Part shown: piece by piece, positions 1 to 7,462 of the stretch | Numbering within the stretch: position 1 is the stretch's first letter | How the letters are laid out: each line of letters opens with the position of its first letter | Assembly: GCA_934394665.1 (NCBI GenBank) | Contig: CAKRRS010000038.1 | Span: 1-23,948, forward strand | DNA from: an uncultured Acetatifactor sp. | GTDB taxonomy: Bacteria > Bacillota > Clostridia > Lachnospirales > Lachnospiraceae | Length of the DNA stretch: 23,948 bases | Direction of reading: 5' to 3' | Notes under the pieces: generated by a model | The model's database searches: none | What the model saw: only the letters and a program-made list of their open reading frames with translations | What the model was told of the DNA's origin: nothing | Translations under genes and position numbers: made by a program

Positions 1-36
1 ATTGACTGTGATTTTCAAATTTCAAGTAAACCAGTA

Positions 37-171
37 GACCCGGTTGCATATAAGAATAAGCTGACCGTAAACAGACGTCGGTACTTAGCGGGCGTACTTT
101 GGCCGCTTATGTACCGCTACGTCTGTTTCCGAACGCAAGTGATGTCAGTGTTTCTTATATGCAACCGGGGC
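37..171. repeat. 135-bp near-palindromic element, possible TA-flanked MITE
   Basis: An 18-base arm at 39-56 (CCCGGTTGCATATAAGAA) is perfectly complementary to 152-169. Nested further in are paired blocks 61-65 with 144-148, 69-78 with 119-128 (10 bp perfect), 79-84 with 111-116, and 87-91 with 103-107, leaving an 11-base loop. The structure therefore folds along almost its whole length. It is bounded by TA at 35-36 and at 172-173, and the terminal 20 bases of the two ends match at 19 positions. It lies in the 3' flank of hom, 44 bases past the stop, and has no U-tract, so it is not an ordinary terminator. A TA-duplicating miniature element (Tc1/mariner/IS630 type) fits, as does a structured RNA. 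The pairing is seen directly; the identity is inferred. Confidence 0.6.
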
Positions 172-215
172 TACGGCGACAGGTTTGCTTAACTAACTTT
201 CAATTTACCATACTT

Positions 216-1502
216 TTAATACACACGGATAATGCCGGAAATTTCCCTCACGACGGACATTCCCTCCATGATACGGATGGCATCATTAAAATGTCTCTCT
301 TTTACGAGATCGGTGATGACCACGATCTCGGCAATGCCATCGTGGCTGCGCTTCTGTACCATCTGGGCGATGCTGACATCGTTGTTGCCAAGGACTCCTG
401 CAATATTTGCCAGGGCTCCGGCACGATTCTCCACCTGTAAGCGTAGAAAGAATCGGCTCTTCGTATCCTCTACATCCAGTACAGGAAGCTTCTTATGGCT
501 GTCGCTGCCAATCTTGCCGCAGCTTCCATGGATAATATTACGCATCACATCGATGACATCTCCCAGTACCGCACTGGCGGTAGGCATCTGTCCGGCGCCC
601 CGTCCCATGAACATGGCATCGTCGCAAGCCTGACCATGGACAAATACGGCATTAAAGGAATCTCTGACTGTGGCAAGAGGATGGCTGTCCGGGATCAGTG
701 TAGGATGTACTTTTACTTCAATTCCTTTACCTGTAAGCTTTGTAATACCCAACAGTTTGATCACATAACCGAATTCTTTTGCATACCGGATATCCTCCGC
801 CGTGATCTTCGTGATACCTTCCGTATAGACCTGGGGGAATGTCACCCGGGAGCTGAAAGCGATGGATGCCATAATAGCAATCTTGCGTCCTGCATCATAG
901 CCTTCCACATCCGCTGTGGGATCTGCCTCCGCATAACCCAGTCTCGTAGCCATATCCAGTGCTTCCTGATACCCCATGCCTTCCTCGGACATTTTGGTCA
1001 AAATATAGTTTGTCGTACCGTTGACGATTCCCATGATCTCCGTCAACTGACTTCCCGCCAGGCTCTGCCGCAAAGGGCGGATAATGGGAATGGCGCCTGC
1101 TACTGCCGCCTCGAACTGTAAGTCGCATTTATTCTCTGTTGCAATCTCGAACAACGGATCTCCGTACTCCGCCAGCAGATCCTTGTTGGCGGTGACCACC
1201 TGCTTTCCGGCCTTCATGGCTTCCTCCACATAAGTTCTGGCCGGTTCTATACCACCCATGACTTCAATAACAATCTGGATTTCGGGGTCTTCCAGAATTT
1301 CCTGCCAGCTATCTGTGAACAACTCCTGTGGGATTCCTTCTCTTACCTTTCCGGGATTGCGCACCAAAATCTTTTTAATCTCCAGATGTGCTCCTGTCTT
1401 CAGGCAGACATCCTCTTCCTGCATCCCTGCCAGCTTGTACACACCGCTTCCCACGGTGCCTGCTCCCAATAATGCTGCATATATCTTACGGTTCTCGCCC
1501 AT
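216..1502 (-). CDS. hom: Homoserine dehydrogenase with C-terminal ACT domain
   Basis: NAD(P)H-dependent reduction of aspartate semialdehyde to homoserine, the branch point to threonine and methionine; cytoplasmic. The 428-residue product has a Rossmann motif GAGTVGSG near residue 13, the catalytic-domain stretch YAEADPTADVEGYDAGRK in the middle, and a C-terminal ACT domain from about residue 345 (VENRAGALANIAGVLGNNDV) that in this family mediates threonine feedback inhibition. Length is normal for the ACT-containing Gram-positive form. The start at 1502 is chosen because GAGGAG sits 5-8 bases upstream; the frame stays open to 1553, but that extension begins with TTG, has no ribosome binding site and would bury the Shine-Dalgarno sequence. 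It is transcribed alone, from a promoter at 1598-1625, and thrB/thrC are not adjacent. Confidence 0.95.
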   Translation of the reverse strand: MGENRKIYAALLGAGTVGSGVYKLAGMQEEDVCLKTGAHLEIKKILVRNPGKVREGIPQELFTDSWQEILEDPEIQIVIEVMGGIEPARTYVEEAMKAGKQVVTANKDLLAEYGDPLFEIATENKCDLQFEAAVAGAIPIIRPLRQSLAGSQLTEIMGIVNGTTNYILTKMSEEGMGYQEALDMATRLGYAEADPTADVEGYDAGRKIAIMASIAFSSRVTFPQVYTEGITKITAEDIRYAKEFGYVIKLLGITKLTGKGIEVKVHPTLIPDSHPLATVRDSFNAVFVHGQACDDAMFMGRGAGQMPTASAVLGDVIDVMRNIIHGSCGKIGSDSHKKLPVLDVEDTKSRFFLRLQVENRAGALANIAGVLGNNDVSIAQMVQKRSHDGIAEIVVITDLVKERHFNDAIRIMEGMSVVREISGIIRVY

Positions 1503-1597
1503 GATTTCTCCTCTCATTGTGCCGTAACACCTGACGATTTCTTCTGTTTCCAAATATCTTTCTGTATCTTTGCAATTTCCAAAAATAACTATGTCTC

Positions 1598-1625
1598 ATT
1601 ATAACAAAAAACATTTATAACGCAA
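1598..1625 (-). promoter_or_regulatory. Sigma-A type promoter of hom
   Basis: On the minus strand, TTGCGT (1620-1625) and TATAAT (1598-1603) are separated by 16 bases. The -10 box is a perfect consensus. The -35 box partly follows the U-tract of the upstream terminator. The predicted leader is about 90 nt, and no riboswitch-like fold was recognised in it. Confidence 0.75.
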
Positions 1626-1627
1626 CA

Positions 1628-1652
1628 AAAACCGTCCTTATCAGACGGTTTT
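1628..1652 (-). terminator. Rho-independent terminator after the PPK2 gene
   Basis: A perfect 9-bp stem, AAAACCGTC (1628-1636) with GACGGTTTT (1644-1652), and a 7-base loop lie 43 bases past the stop codon. On the minus strand the stem is followed by a short T-rich run. Confidence 0.85.
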
Positions 1653-1695
1653 GTCAATTTTTTATATCGAAACAGCTATTCTTATTCCAGTGTGC

Positions 1696-3165
1696 TTACC
1701 CCAGTGCCTTCTCCAATTCCTCTATCACGATCTTCAATGCTTTGATTCTGGCATATTTTTTATCTACGGATTCCAGAATGTGCCAGGGAGCATATTCCGT
1801 GCTGGTCTTCTGGAGCATTTCGTTCACAGCGTCTTCGTACTGGTCCCATTTGTCGCGGTTACGCCAGTCTTCGTCCGTGATCTTCCACTGCTTCTCTGGG
1901 GTATTCTGCCGCTCTGTGAAGCGTTCCAGCTGGGTGTCCTTGTCGATCTGCACCCAGAACTTGATGATCACCGCGCCCCACTGGGACAATTCCTTCTCGA
2001 ACTCGTTGATCTCGTTATAAGCCCGCTGCCAGTCGTTGGTACTGCAGAAGCCTTCCAGCCGTTCTACCATGACACGGCCGTACCAGGTACGGTCAAAAAT
2101 GGCGATATGCCCGGTCTTAGGAAGTCTCGTCCAGAATCGCCAGAGATAATGTCTCGCTTTCTCGTGGGGTTCCGGGCTGGCGATGGGGTGTACCTCGTAG
2201 CCTCTGGGATCCAGTGCTCCCGCGATCCGCTTGATATTGCCGCCCTTGCCTGCGGCATCCCAGCCTTCGTAGGCGATGACTACCGGGATCTTTTTCCGGT
2301 ACAGGCGGTAATGCAGGGCATTCAGCTTCTTCTGCAGATGACGCAGTTCTTTCTTGTATTCTTCCTCGGAGATTTCCTTGTCCAGTTCCACCTCGGACAG
2401 CTTCGGCATCTTCACCAGCGGGAATACATTCTGCAAAATGGGCACAGCAAGGCTCTCATTCTGCATGGCCACATGGATACCGCTGCATAATGTCTCCAGC
2501 ACTTGCAATTCCGCCCACTTTTTGTCCCCGGAATCTATGATGTACCAGGGAGCTACGGAAGCGTTCGTATCTGTGAGGTATTTGTCAAAGACTTCCTCAC
2601 ATTTGTCATAATGCTTGTTCTGCCACCAGTCGTTCTCGCCCACACGCCATGCGGTGTCCTTGTTGCCTTCCAGCTCCTCCAGACGCTTTTTCTGTTCCTT
2701 TTTACCAATCTGGAAAAAGAGCTTCAGCACCAGATAACCGTTGTCCGTCAGCTGTCGTTCAAAACGCTTGATGCTCTCAATGCGCTCCGCATACTGCTTA
2801 TCCGACAGTTCGTCCCGAAGTCTTCCCTTCGTCACCTCATCCATCCAGCCGGAATCCAGAAACTCGAACTTGCCGGCTTCCGGAATTTTCACAAAGTACC
2901 GATACAGGAAGGGCTTCCGCTTCTCCTCCTCAGTCGGTGCGGACATGGAAGCCACCTTGAAGAATCTGGGATCGATATTTTTAATAATTCCGCCGATGGT
3001 ACTGCCCTTACCGGCCGCACCCCAGCCCTCGATCAGCACCAGCACCGGGAGCTTATGCTCCTTGATCTGCATCTGGAGTCTTAAAAGCTCCTCCTGCGCT
3101 GCATCCAGTCGTTTGTCCAGTTCTTCTTTGTCCGGCTTTGCCGCCGGGATCCACTGTTTCAGCAT
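1696..3165 (-). CDS. pap: Tandem-domain polyphosphate kinase 2 (polyphosphate:AMP phosphotransferase type)
   Basis: Transfers phosphate between polyphosphate and nucleotides; the two-domain class is usually a polyphosphate:AMP phosphotransferase that makes ADP. The 489-residue protein has two PPK2 domains. The N-terminal domain has Walker A GWGAAGKGS at 47-55 and the C-terminal domain GWDAAGKGG at 301-309. The C-terminal Walker B/lid stretch FDRTWYGRVMVERLEG (from 357) is canonical. The equivalent N-terminal stretch is FLDSGWMDE (102-110), lacking the D-R-[ST]-W-Y pattern, so that domain is probably structural or regulatory. The start at 3165 is preferred over an in-frame start at 3195 because AAGGGTGG lies 7 bases upstream and the earlier codon has no ribosome binding site. 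It stands alone between an intergenic gap and its terminator. The exact nucleotide preference is not readable from sequence. Confidence 0.92.
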   Translation of the reverse strand: MLKQWIPAAKPDKEELDKRLDAAQEELLRLQMQIKEHKLPVLVLIEGWGAAGKGSTIGGIIKNIDPRFFKVASMSAPTEEEKRKPFLYRYFVKIPEAGKFEFLDSGWMDEVTKGRLRDELSDKQYAERIESIKRFERQLTDNGYLVLKLFFQIGKKEQKKRLEELEGNKDTAWRVGENDWWQNKHYDKCEEVFDKYLTDTNASVAPWYIIDSGDKKWAELQVLETLCSGIHVAMQNESLAVPILQNVFPLVKMPKLSEVELDKEISEEEYKKELRHLQKKLNALHYRLYRKKIPVVIAYEGWDAAGKGGNIKRIAGALDPRGYEVHPIASPEPHEKARHYLWRFWTRLPKTGHIAIFDRTWYGRVMVERLEGFCSTNDWQRAYNEINEFEKELSQWGAVIIKFWVQIDKDTQLERFTERQNTPEKQWKITDEDWRNRDKWDQYEDAVNEMLQKTSTEYAPWHILESVDKKYARIKALKIVIEELEKALG

Positions 3166-3272
3166 ACTGTAACCACCCTTTCCAGAAATTCTCATTGTAC
3201 AAAACTTACATAAGTCTAGTGTATACCATTTTTGAAAAATATAAAAGCAATTGGGAAATTTATTTACAGATA

Positions 3273-4298
3273 TTATTTTTCCATCCGTTCTCTGATATTA
3301 TTGTAGATTTCCCGGGTCTGCGCATCATCTGCACCGTTTAGAATAACGGTGCTCCCCTCTACTTCCATGACTACATAAGTATCACAGTCGTTATGAGTAT
3401 AGCGGATGTAATCTGCGCGGATTTCATCGCGAAAATGTCCCATGGAATATTTCAGGTTGCCAAAACCGTTCGTCCGGATTGTATTCGTATCCCGGAACAT
3501 ATTCTCCTCGCAAGCAATGCTGTCGATAGCGTCATATTTCACTGTATAATCCTGCCAGCCCTCCGCCTGAACAGTAAATTCATTTTCTCCGTAACAGATC
3601 TCGATTTTTCCCGTATATAACGTCCATACCGTAAATAGCACACATGCGAGCATTATAAACACATAGACTGCAACTACTTTACGGTTGCAGTGTACTGCCA
3701 GCCCTTTTCCGGTGCGCAGCTTCTTTCTATAATAGAGATAAGAATACAGGATGCTGCCAAAAGCCGCTGCCGTGATAGCGACAATAAACAGAAATAATGC
3801 AGCCATGCTGTCACTGAACAGTCCACAGCTCATACTCAACAGTCCTGCTGCCACCCATATTTTTCCACTGAAGCGGTGCGTCGCATTCCAGTTCTCCTCA
3901 TCCTGCAATGCCCATACGACGCGGATGCCGATGGTGCGGTTCGGTTTCACCTTGGGCAGATAATTGCCCACAATAACAAATAGCAATCCCATTCCGACAT
4001 ACAAAATTGCCATGAGCAGATTCTCTTTCCTTACACCCATATCAATCCATCTGGCGATACCGTTATAGAGCAATGTCATTCCCGGCACGATCCACGTAAC
4101 CATTCTTATAACCTTATCACTCTGCTGCCTGTTTCTGTTGTCGTAAAAAGTTACTGCCATTGCTACCACATAAGTCACTGCAAAAGTGCCGTTTACCCAC
4201 AGACTGTTCTCACAGGTATATCCCAATATCATTCCTATGCACATAACAAATGCCGAGCAGATCAGCCTGCCTTTATTTTTCTGTATCATTTCCTTCAT
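3273..4298 (-). CDS. sdpI: SdpI-family integral membrane protein with C-terminal PH-like domain
   Basis: A 341-residue membrane protein with about seven hydrophobic segments in the first 230 residues. The stretch GNYLPKVKPNRTIGIRVVWA followed by LQDEENWNATHRFSGK is the SdpI signature (family pattern GNYxPKxKPNxxIGIRTPW...W..THR). In Bacillus subtilis SdpI gives immunity to the SdpC cannibalism toxin and sequesters the regulator SdpR at the membrane. The last 110 residues form a soluble beta-rich tail resembling a bacterial PH domain, which is common in clostridial homologues. GAAAGGAG lies 9 bases before the ATG. It overlaps the end of the upstream ArsR-type gene by 26 bases, which suggests translational coupling. 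No sdpC-like toxin gene is visible nearby, so immunity against foreign peptides or envelope-stress sensing is an inference. Confidence 0.85.
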   Translation of the reverse strand: MKEMIQKNKGRLICSAFVMCIGMILGYTCENSLWVNGTFAVTYVVAMAVTFYDNRNRQQSDKVIRMVTWIVPGMTLLYNGIARWIDMGVRKENLLMAILYVGMGLLFVIVGNYLPKVKPNRTIGIRVVWALQDEENWNATHRFSGKIWVAAGLLSMSCGLFSDSMAALFLFIVAITAAAFGSILYSYLYYRKKLRTGKGLAVHCNRKVVAVYVFIMLACVLFTVWTLYTGKIEICYGENEFTVQAEGWQDYTVKYDAIDSIACEENMFRDTNTIRTNGFGNLKYSMGHFRDEIRADYIRYTHNDCDTYVVMEVEGSTVILNGADDAQTREIYNNIRERMEK

Positions 4299-4563
4299 TA
4301 TCCGATGCTCCTTTCAAATCTGTGATCCATAACATGATTTCTTCCAGCACGGAAGCATTCAGTTCATAATAAATAAACTTTCCTTCCCGCTTGTCCCGGA
4401 TCAGATCTGCCTCCTTCAACACCGACAGATGCCTTGATATGGAAGCCCCCGTCACCGGAAAATGTTCGCAGATCTCTCCTGCCGACAATCGACCGTTTTT
4501 CAGAAGATTTAGTATTTCACGCCTTATAGGATCCGCCAGCGCTTTCAATGTATCTTGTATGCC
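4273..4563 (-). CDS. sdpR: ArsR-family repressor, SdpR-like
   Basis: A small winged-helix regulator of 96 residues if started at 4563. LKALADPIRREILNLLKNG is the ArsR N-terminal signature, followed by the recognition helix region PVTGASISRHLSVLKEADLI and a wing with KREGKFIYYELN. No metal-binding CxC is present, as in SdpR. The pairing with an overlapping sdpI gene matches the B. subtilis sdpRI autoregulated operon. Three in-frame starts are possible: ATG 4602, ATG 4587 and TTG 4563. TTG is preferred: AAAGGATG precedes it, the protein then starts like SdpR homologues, and ATG 4602 lies inside the presumed operator about 14 bases from the transcription start with no ribosome binding site. The start call is moderately sure; the family call is firm. 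Confidence 0.85.
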   Translation of the reverse strand, partial: GIQDTLKALADPIRREILNLLKNGRLSAGEICEHFPVTGASISRHLSVLKEADLIRDKREGKFIYYELNASVLEEIMLWITDLKGASDNEGNDTEK

Positions 4564-4594
4564 CAAAAATGAATCACATCCTTTCATCCAAGCG

Positions 4595-4619
4595 TTTAAC
4601 ATTTAGCCTAATTGTTAAA
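4595..4619 (-). promoter_or_regulatory. Palindromic operator overlapping the sdpRI transcription start
   Basis: A 25-base palindrome, TTTAACA at 4595-4601 with TGTTAAA at 4613-4619, plus inner TTAG/CTAA arms; only one symmetric pair (4602 and 4612) and the central base break the symmetry. It sits just downstream of the -10 box, where a repressor would block initiation. Size and position fit autoregulation by the adjacent ArsR-type protein (inference). Confidence 0.7.
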
Positions 4620-4622
4620 TGT

Positions 4623-4651
4623 ATTGTATCATGTGGATTATTTAATGTCAA
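4623..4651 (-). promoter_or_regulatory. Sigma-A promoter of the sdpR-sdpI operon
   Basis: TTGACA (4646-4651) and TACAAT (4623-4628) on the minus strand, with a 17-base spacer. Initiation is expected near 4616, inside the palindromic operator. Confidence 0.88.
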
Positions 4652-4705
4652 CAGCTTCACAGATCAAGGCAGATACTTATTCCTGCGTATGGATACATCT
4701 GTACA

Positions 4706-4736
4706 TAAAAATCCCTCCGTCTTATAACGAAGGGAT
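4706..4736 (-). terminator. Terminator after the MATE transporter gene
   Basis: A stem of about 10 pairs (4711-4720 with 4727-4736, one G-U) lies 12 bases past the stop, followed on the minus strand by TTTTTATG. Confidence 0.85.
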
Positions 4737-4747
4737 CACATTCTTCT

Positions 4748-6118
4748 CTATACTTCCGTACCATCTTCCGGCAGGCCCCTTAAGAACACCACAGCCACCG
4801 GCAATGACAAAACCGCAGATAAAATATCAGACACCGGCTGTGACCACTGGATGCCCCGAATTCCCCAGAACGCCGTCAGGATCAGCAGTGCCGGAATGTA
4901 GATGGTGCCACTTCGGAAGGAGGCTAAGATCGTCGCCCTGCCGCCCTTTCCGATGGACTGAAACAGCATGTTGCCGCAGATACATACCGGAATAAACGGA
5001 AGCGTCAGACATTGGATCTGCAACGCATAAAATGCAATCTCATAGGCATCCATATCCGTAAGGAATTCCAGCAACAGCTCTCTGCGGAACACATACACCA
5101 CGCCTGCGAACACTGCCATGGTTACCAGGCTGGCGCACAGGGTGAACCAGAACGCTTTCCTTACACGGGAATACTTCTTTGCCCCATAATTGAAGGAGGA
5201 TACCGGCTGGAAGCCCTGACCGATACCCAGGGCCACACTGAATACGAAATTGAAAATACGGGATACCACGCTCATGGCAGCAATGGCAATATCTCCGTAG
5301 ACTGCCGCCTGCGCATTCAGCACCATGGTTGACACGCTGGCCAGTCCCTGCCGCATCATACTGGGGAAGCCTGCTGTAAGAATGTTCTTATGTACCGCAA
5401 ATTTCCAGGTAAAATATTTCGGTGCCAGGCTGCTCTGGGTCTTTCCACGTAGGAAAAAGAATAACAGGATTCCAAAGGATACGTACTGGGAGATCATAGT
5501 GGAAAGTGCCGCTCCCCGGATACCAAGATTTAACCCCCACATAAGAATGGCATCTCCCGCCATATTTAAGATACCGCCGGAGACCAGTCCTACCATCGCC
5601 AGATTGGCATAGCCTTCATACCGGAGCACATTGTTCATCACACAGCTGGATGCCATTGCCGGTGCCGACACCAAAATATAGAAAGCATAGATTCTCGCAT
5701 AGGGAAGGATGGTCTCCGTACTTCCAAGCAATCTGCACAATCCGTTCAGATCCACAATACCGATCACCGCGATCAACACTCCGGCTCCCACCGCCAAATA
5801 AAATCCCGTTGCGGAAAAAGCTTTCGCCCGCTCCTTTTCATGAGCTCCTAACAACCGGCTGATATTGCTTCCGGCGCCATGACCGAACATGAATCCGAAC
5901 GCCTGAATAATTGCCATCAAGCCAAACACCACGCCTACCGCTCCGGTAGCGCTGGTGCCTAACTGGCTTACGAACCAGGTATCCACCATATTATACAGAT
6001 TCGTGATCAACATGCTGATGGTAGTGGGCAGTCCCAGTTCCAGGACCAGCTGTGCTACCGGTTCTTCAGTAAGCCGTTTGTACTGTTTCTCCTCTTTTGT
6101 CAAAGTTGTATTGTTCAT
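4748..6118 (-). CDS. MATE-family multidrug/toxin efflux protein
   Basis: A 456-residue polytopic membrane protein with about twelve hydrophobic helices, the usual MATE size. The first half contains LVLELGLPTTISMLITNLYN and MVDTWFVSQLGTSATGAVG, the family N-lobe signature. The second half begins near ILTAGFPSMMRQGLASVSTM and has GIGQGFQPVSSFNYGAKKY, the matching C-lobe element. MATE proteins export cationic drugs or metabolites using Na+ or H+ gradients; the substrate cannot be inferred here. GGGAG lies 9 bases before the ATG. It is monocistronic: it has a terminator at 4706-4736 and a 320-base gap upstream. No regulator gene is adjacent in a divergent arrangement. Confidence 0.93.
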   Translation of the reverse strand: MNNTTLTKEEKQYKRLTEEPVAQLVLELGLPTTISMLITNLYNMVDTWFVSQLGTSATGAVGVVFGLMAIIQAFGFMFGHGAGSNISRLLGAHEKERAKAFSATGFYLAVGAGVLIAVIGIVDLNGLCRLLGSTETILPYARIYAFYILVSAPAMASSCVMNNVLRYEGYANLAMVGLVSGGILNMAGDAILMWGLNLGIRGAALSTMISQYVSFGILLFFFLRGKTQSSLAPKYFTWKFAVHKNILTAGFPSMMRQGLASVSTMVLNAQAAVYGDIAIAAMSVVSRIFNFVFSVALGIGQGFQPVSSFNYGAKKYSRVRKAFWFTLCASLVTMAVFAGVVYVFRRELLLEFLTDMDAYEIAFYALQIQCLTLPFIPVCICGNMLFQSIGKGGRATILASFRSGTIYIPALLILTAFWGIRGIQWSQPVSDILSAVLSLPVAVVFLRGLPEDGTEV

Positions 6119-6342
6119 GTTCCCTGACTCCCATAAATATCATCGCACATTTTTCATGCGATTCTCTGTCTGCCTATTTTTACCAGTATATGTTTCTTTC
6201 TCTCAATCCAACTGCCATATCTCCATGCATGATTCGGTGTAGTACTGCGTTTTGACCTGAGTAGCAGTCTTACCCTCATGCATAGCCTGATATGCGCTTA
6301 CTGTACGTCAAACCAGAGATTTACCGGGCGCACACAGTAAAA
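6119..6342. other. Intergenic region upstream of the MATE gene
   Basis: No recognisable gene. A 6-bp inverted repeat, ATCGCA (6142-6147) and TGCGAT (6157-6162) with a 9-base spacer, lies in the MATE leader and could be a regulator site. A 26-codon minus-strand frame (6203-6283, beginning MHEGKTATQVKTQYY) has fairly coding-like composition but no good ribosome binding site; it may be a gene scrap. No convincing promoter for the MATE gene was found; TTGGAT/TATACT has a poor 15-base spacing. Confidence 0.4.
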
Positions 6343-6375
6343 AATAGCGTCTGCCCTTCCGGACACGACGCTATT
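6343..6375 (-). terminator. Terminator after yitT
   Basis: A perfect 9-bp stem AATAGCGTC/GACGCTATT (6343-6351 with 6367-6375) and a 15-base loop, followed on the minus strand by TTTT. It lies 66 bases beyond the yitT stop. Confidence 0.88.
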
Positions 6376-6441
6376 ATAGATGATTCTCTTTGAAAATGTA
6401 AGCCCTTTCAGCTGCTTTTTTACTTAAATTTTATTTCAGCC

Positions 6442-7347
6442 TCACAGTTTCTCACTGAAATAGCTCTTATAGCCCTCACCGAAGATCTCCGTGGCACTGG
6501 TGACGATCATAAATGCCAGGGGATCCTCTTCCTTTACGATCTCTTCCGCCTTGGGAGAAATGTTTTTCTTCATGGCGCACATGATGACGCTCTTCTCCTT
6601 GCCGCTGTAGGCACCACTGCCCTGTACATAAGTCACACCAATGTCCAGCTCCTCCAACAATCTCCCTGCGATTTTTTCCGCATGGTCGCTGATAATATAG
6701 ATCAGCTTCGCCTCATCACGGCCGTACAATACCACATCCAGCACCACTGATGTGATAATGACCACGATACCGGCATACAGTGCCTTATCAATATTCCGGA
6801 ATACAAACGCCGATGCTATGACGATAACCACATCTGTCAGGAAAAACAATGCTCCTGTCTTGAGGTACGGGAACTTCAAGCGCAGCAGCTTGATAATAAT
6901 ATCTGTTCCTCCCGTAGTGGATCCTGCCTTGAACACCCAGCCCATAGATACTGCCATCAGGGCACTTCCGGCCAGAGACGCAAGCAGTGGATCTGTGGTC
7001 ACTGCTCCTACCGGTGTCAATAAGTTTGTAAATAATGAAGTCATTGCCGTACAATAGATCGTAGACAAAATAAACCGCAACCCAAATTTCCAGATACCGA
7101 TCAGCAGGATTGGAATGTTGATGAGTAACATCCAGGTACCGGTCTCAATCCCGAACAGACGGTTTAAAATAATGGCAATACCGGTGATACCGCCGGGGGC
7201 CAGGGAGTTCGGATCCAAAAACATACTGACGGATACCGCATAGACAAAAGAAGCCACCGTGATCATTACATAATCCCAGAACATCTGCAGTGGTGTCTTT
7301 TTATCCAGTCTCTGTATTTCCAGTTCTTTTTCAGTCTTTTTCGCCAT
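6442..7347 (-). CDS. YitT-family membrane protein (DUF161 plus DUF2179)
   Basis: A 301-residue protein with five to six hydrophobic helices (DUF161) in the first 200 residues, including SMFLDPNSLAPGGITGIAII and MGWVFKAGSTTGGTDIIIKL; the glycine-rich GSTTGGTDI loop is typical of the family. The C-terminal 90 residues form the soluble ferredoxin-like DUF2179 domain (KSVIMCAMKKNISPKAEEIV). The biochemical function of the family is not established. GGAG lies 7 bases before the ATG. It follows ilvA after a strong hairpin that ends only 18 bases from its start codon, leaving no room for a separate promoter, so its expression probably depends on read-through of that hairpin. Confidence 0.9.
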   Translation of the reverse strand: MAKKTEKELEIQRLDKKTPLQMFWDYVMITVASFVYAVSVSMFLDPNSLAPGGITGIAIILNRLFGIETGTWMLLINIPILLIGIWKFGLRFILSTIYCTAMTSLFTNLLTPVGAVTTDPLLASLAGSALMAVSMGWVFKAGSTTGGTDIIIKLLRLKFPYLKTGALFFLTDVVIVIASAFVFRNIDKALYAGIVVIITSVVLDVVLYGRDEAKLIYIISDHAEKIAGRLLEELDIGVTYVQGSGAYSGKEKSVIMCAMKKNISPKAEEIVKEEDPLAFMIVTSATEIFGEGYKSYFSEKL

Positions 7348-7365
7348 ATTTTCTCTCCATTCCGC

Positions 7366-7400
7366 ATAAAAGCCGCATATCTATAATATGCGGCTTTTAT
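7366..7400 (-). terminator. Strong hairpin between ilvA and yitT (attenuator or terminator)
   Basis: A perfect 15-bp stem (7366-7380 with 7386-7400) and a 5-base loop. On the minus strand the stem ends in CTTTTAT and is followed by the yitT ribosome binding site with no long U-run. Termination should be partial; it may also protect the 3' end of ilvA mRNA. Confidence 0.75.
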
Positions 7401-7462
7401 CGGTGATACATTCACTTCTTTTCTAAGAAACTATGCAGCGACATCTGCATGACTCTGCACAA

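Noticed and set aside
1503..1597. A possible riboswitch or peptide attenuator in the hom leader
   Set aside because: Only about 90 bases, with no strong stem, no Thr/Ile-rich leader peptide and no known aptamer pattern.
1651..2490. A 279-codon plus-strand open frame opposite the PPK2 gene
   Set aside because: It is a shadow of the strongly supported PPK2 coding sequence, with no family motifs of its own.
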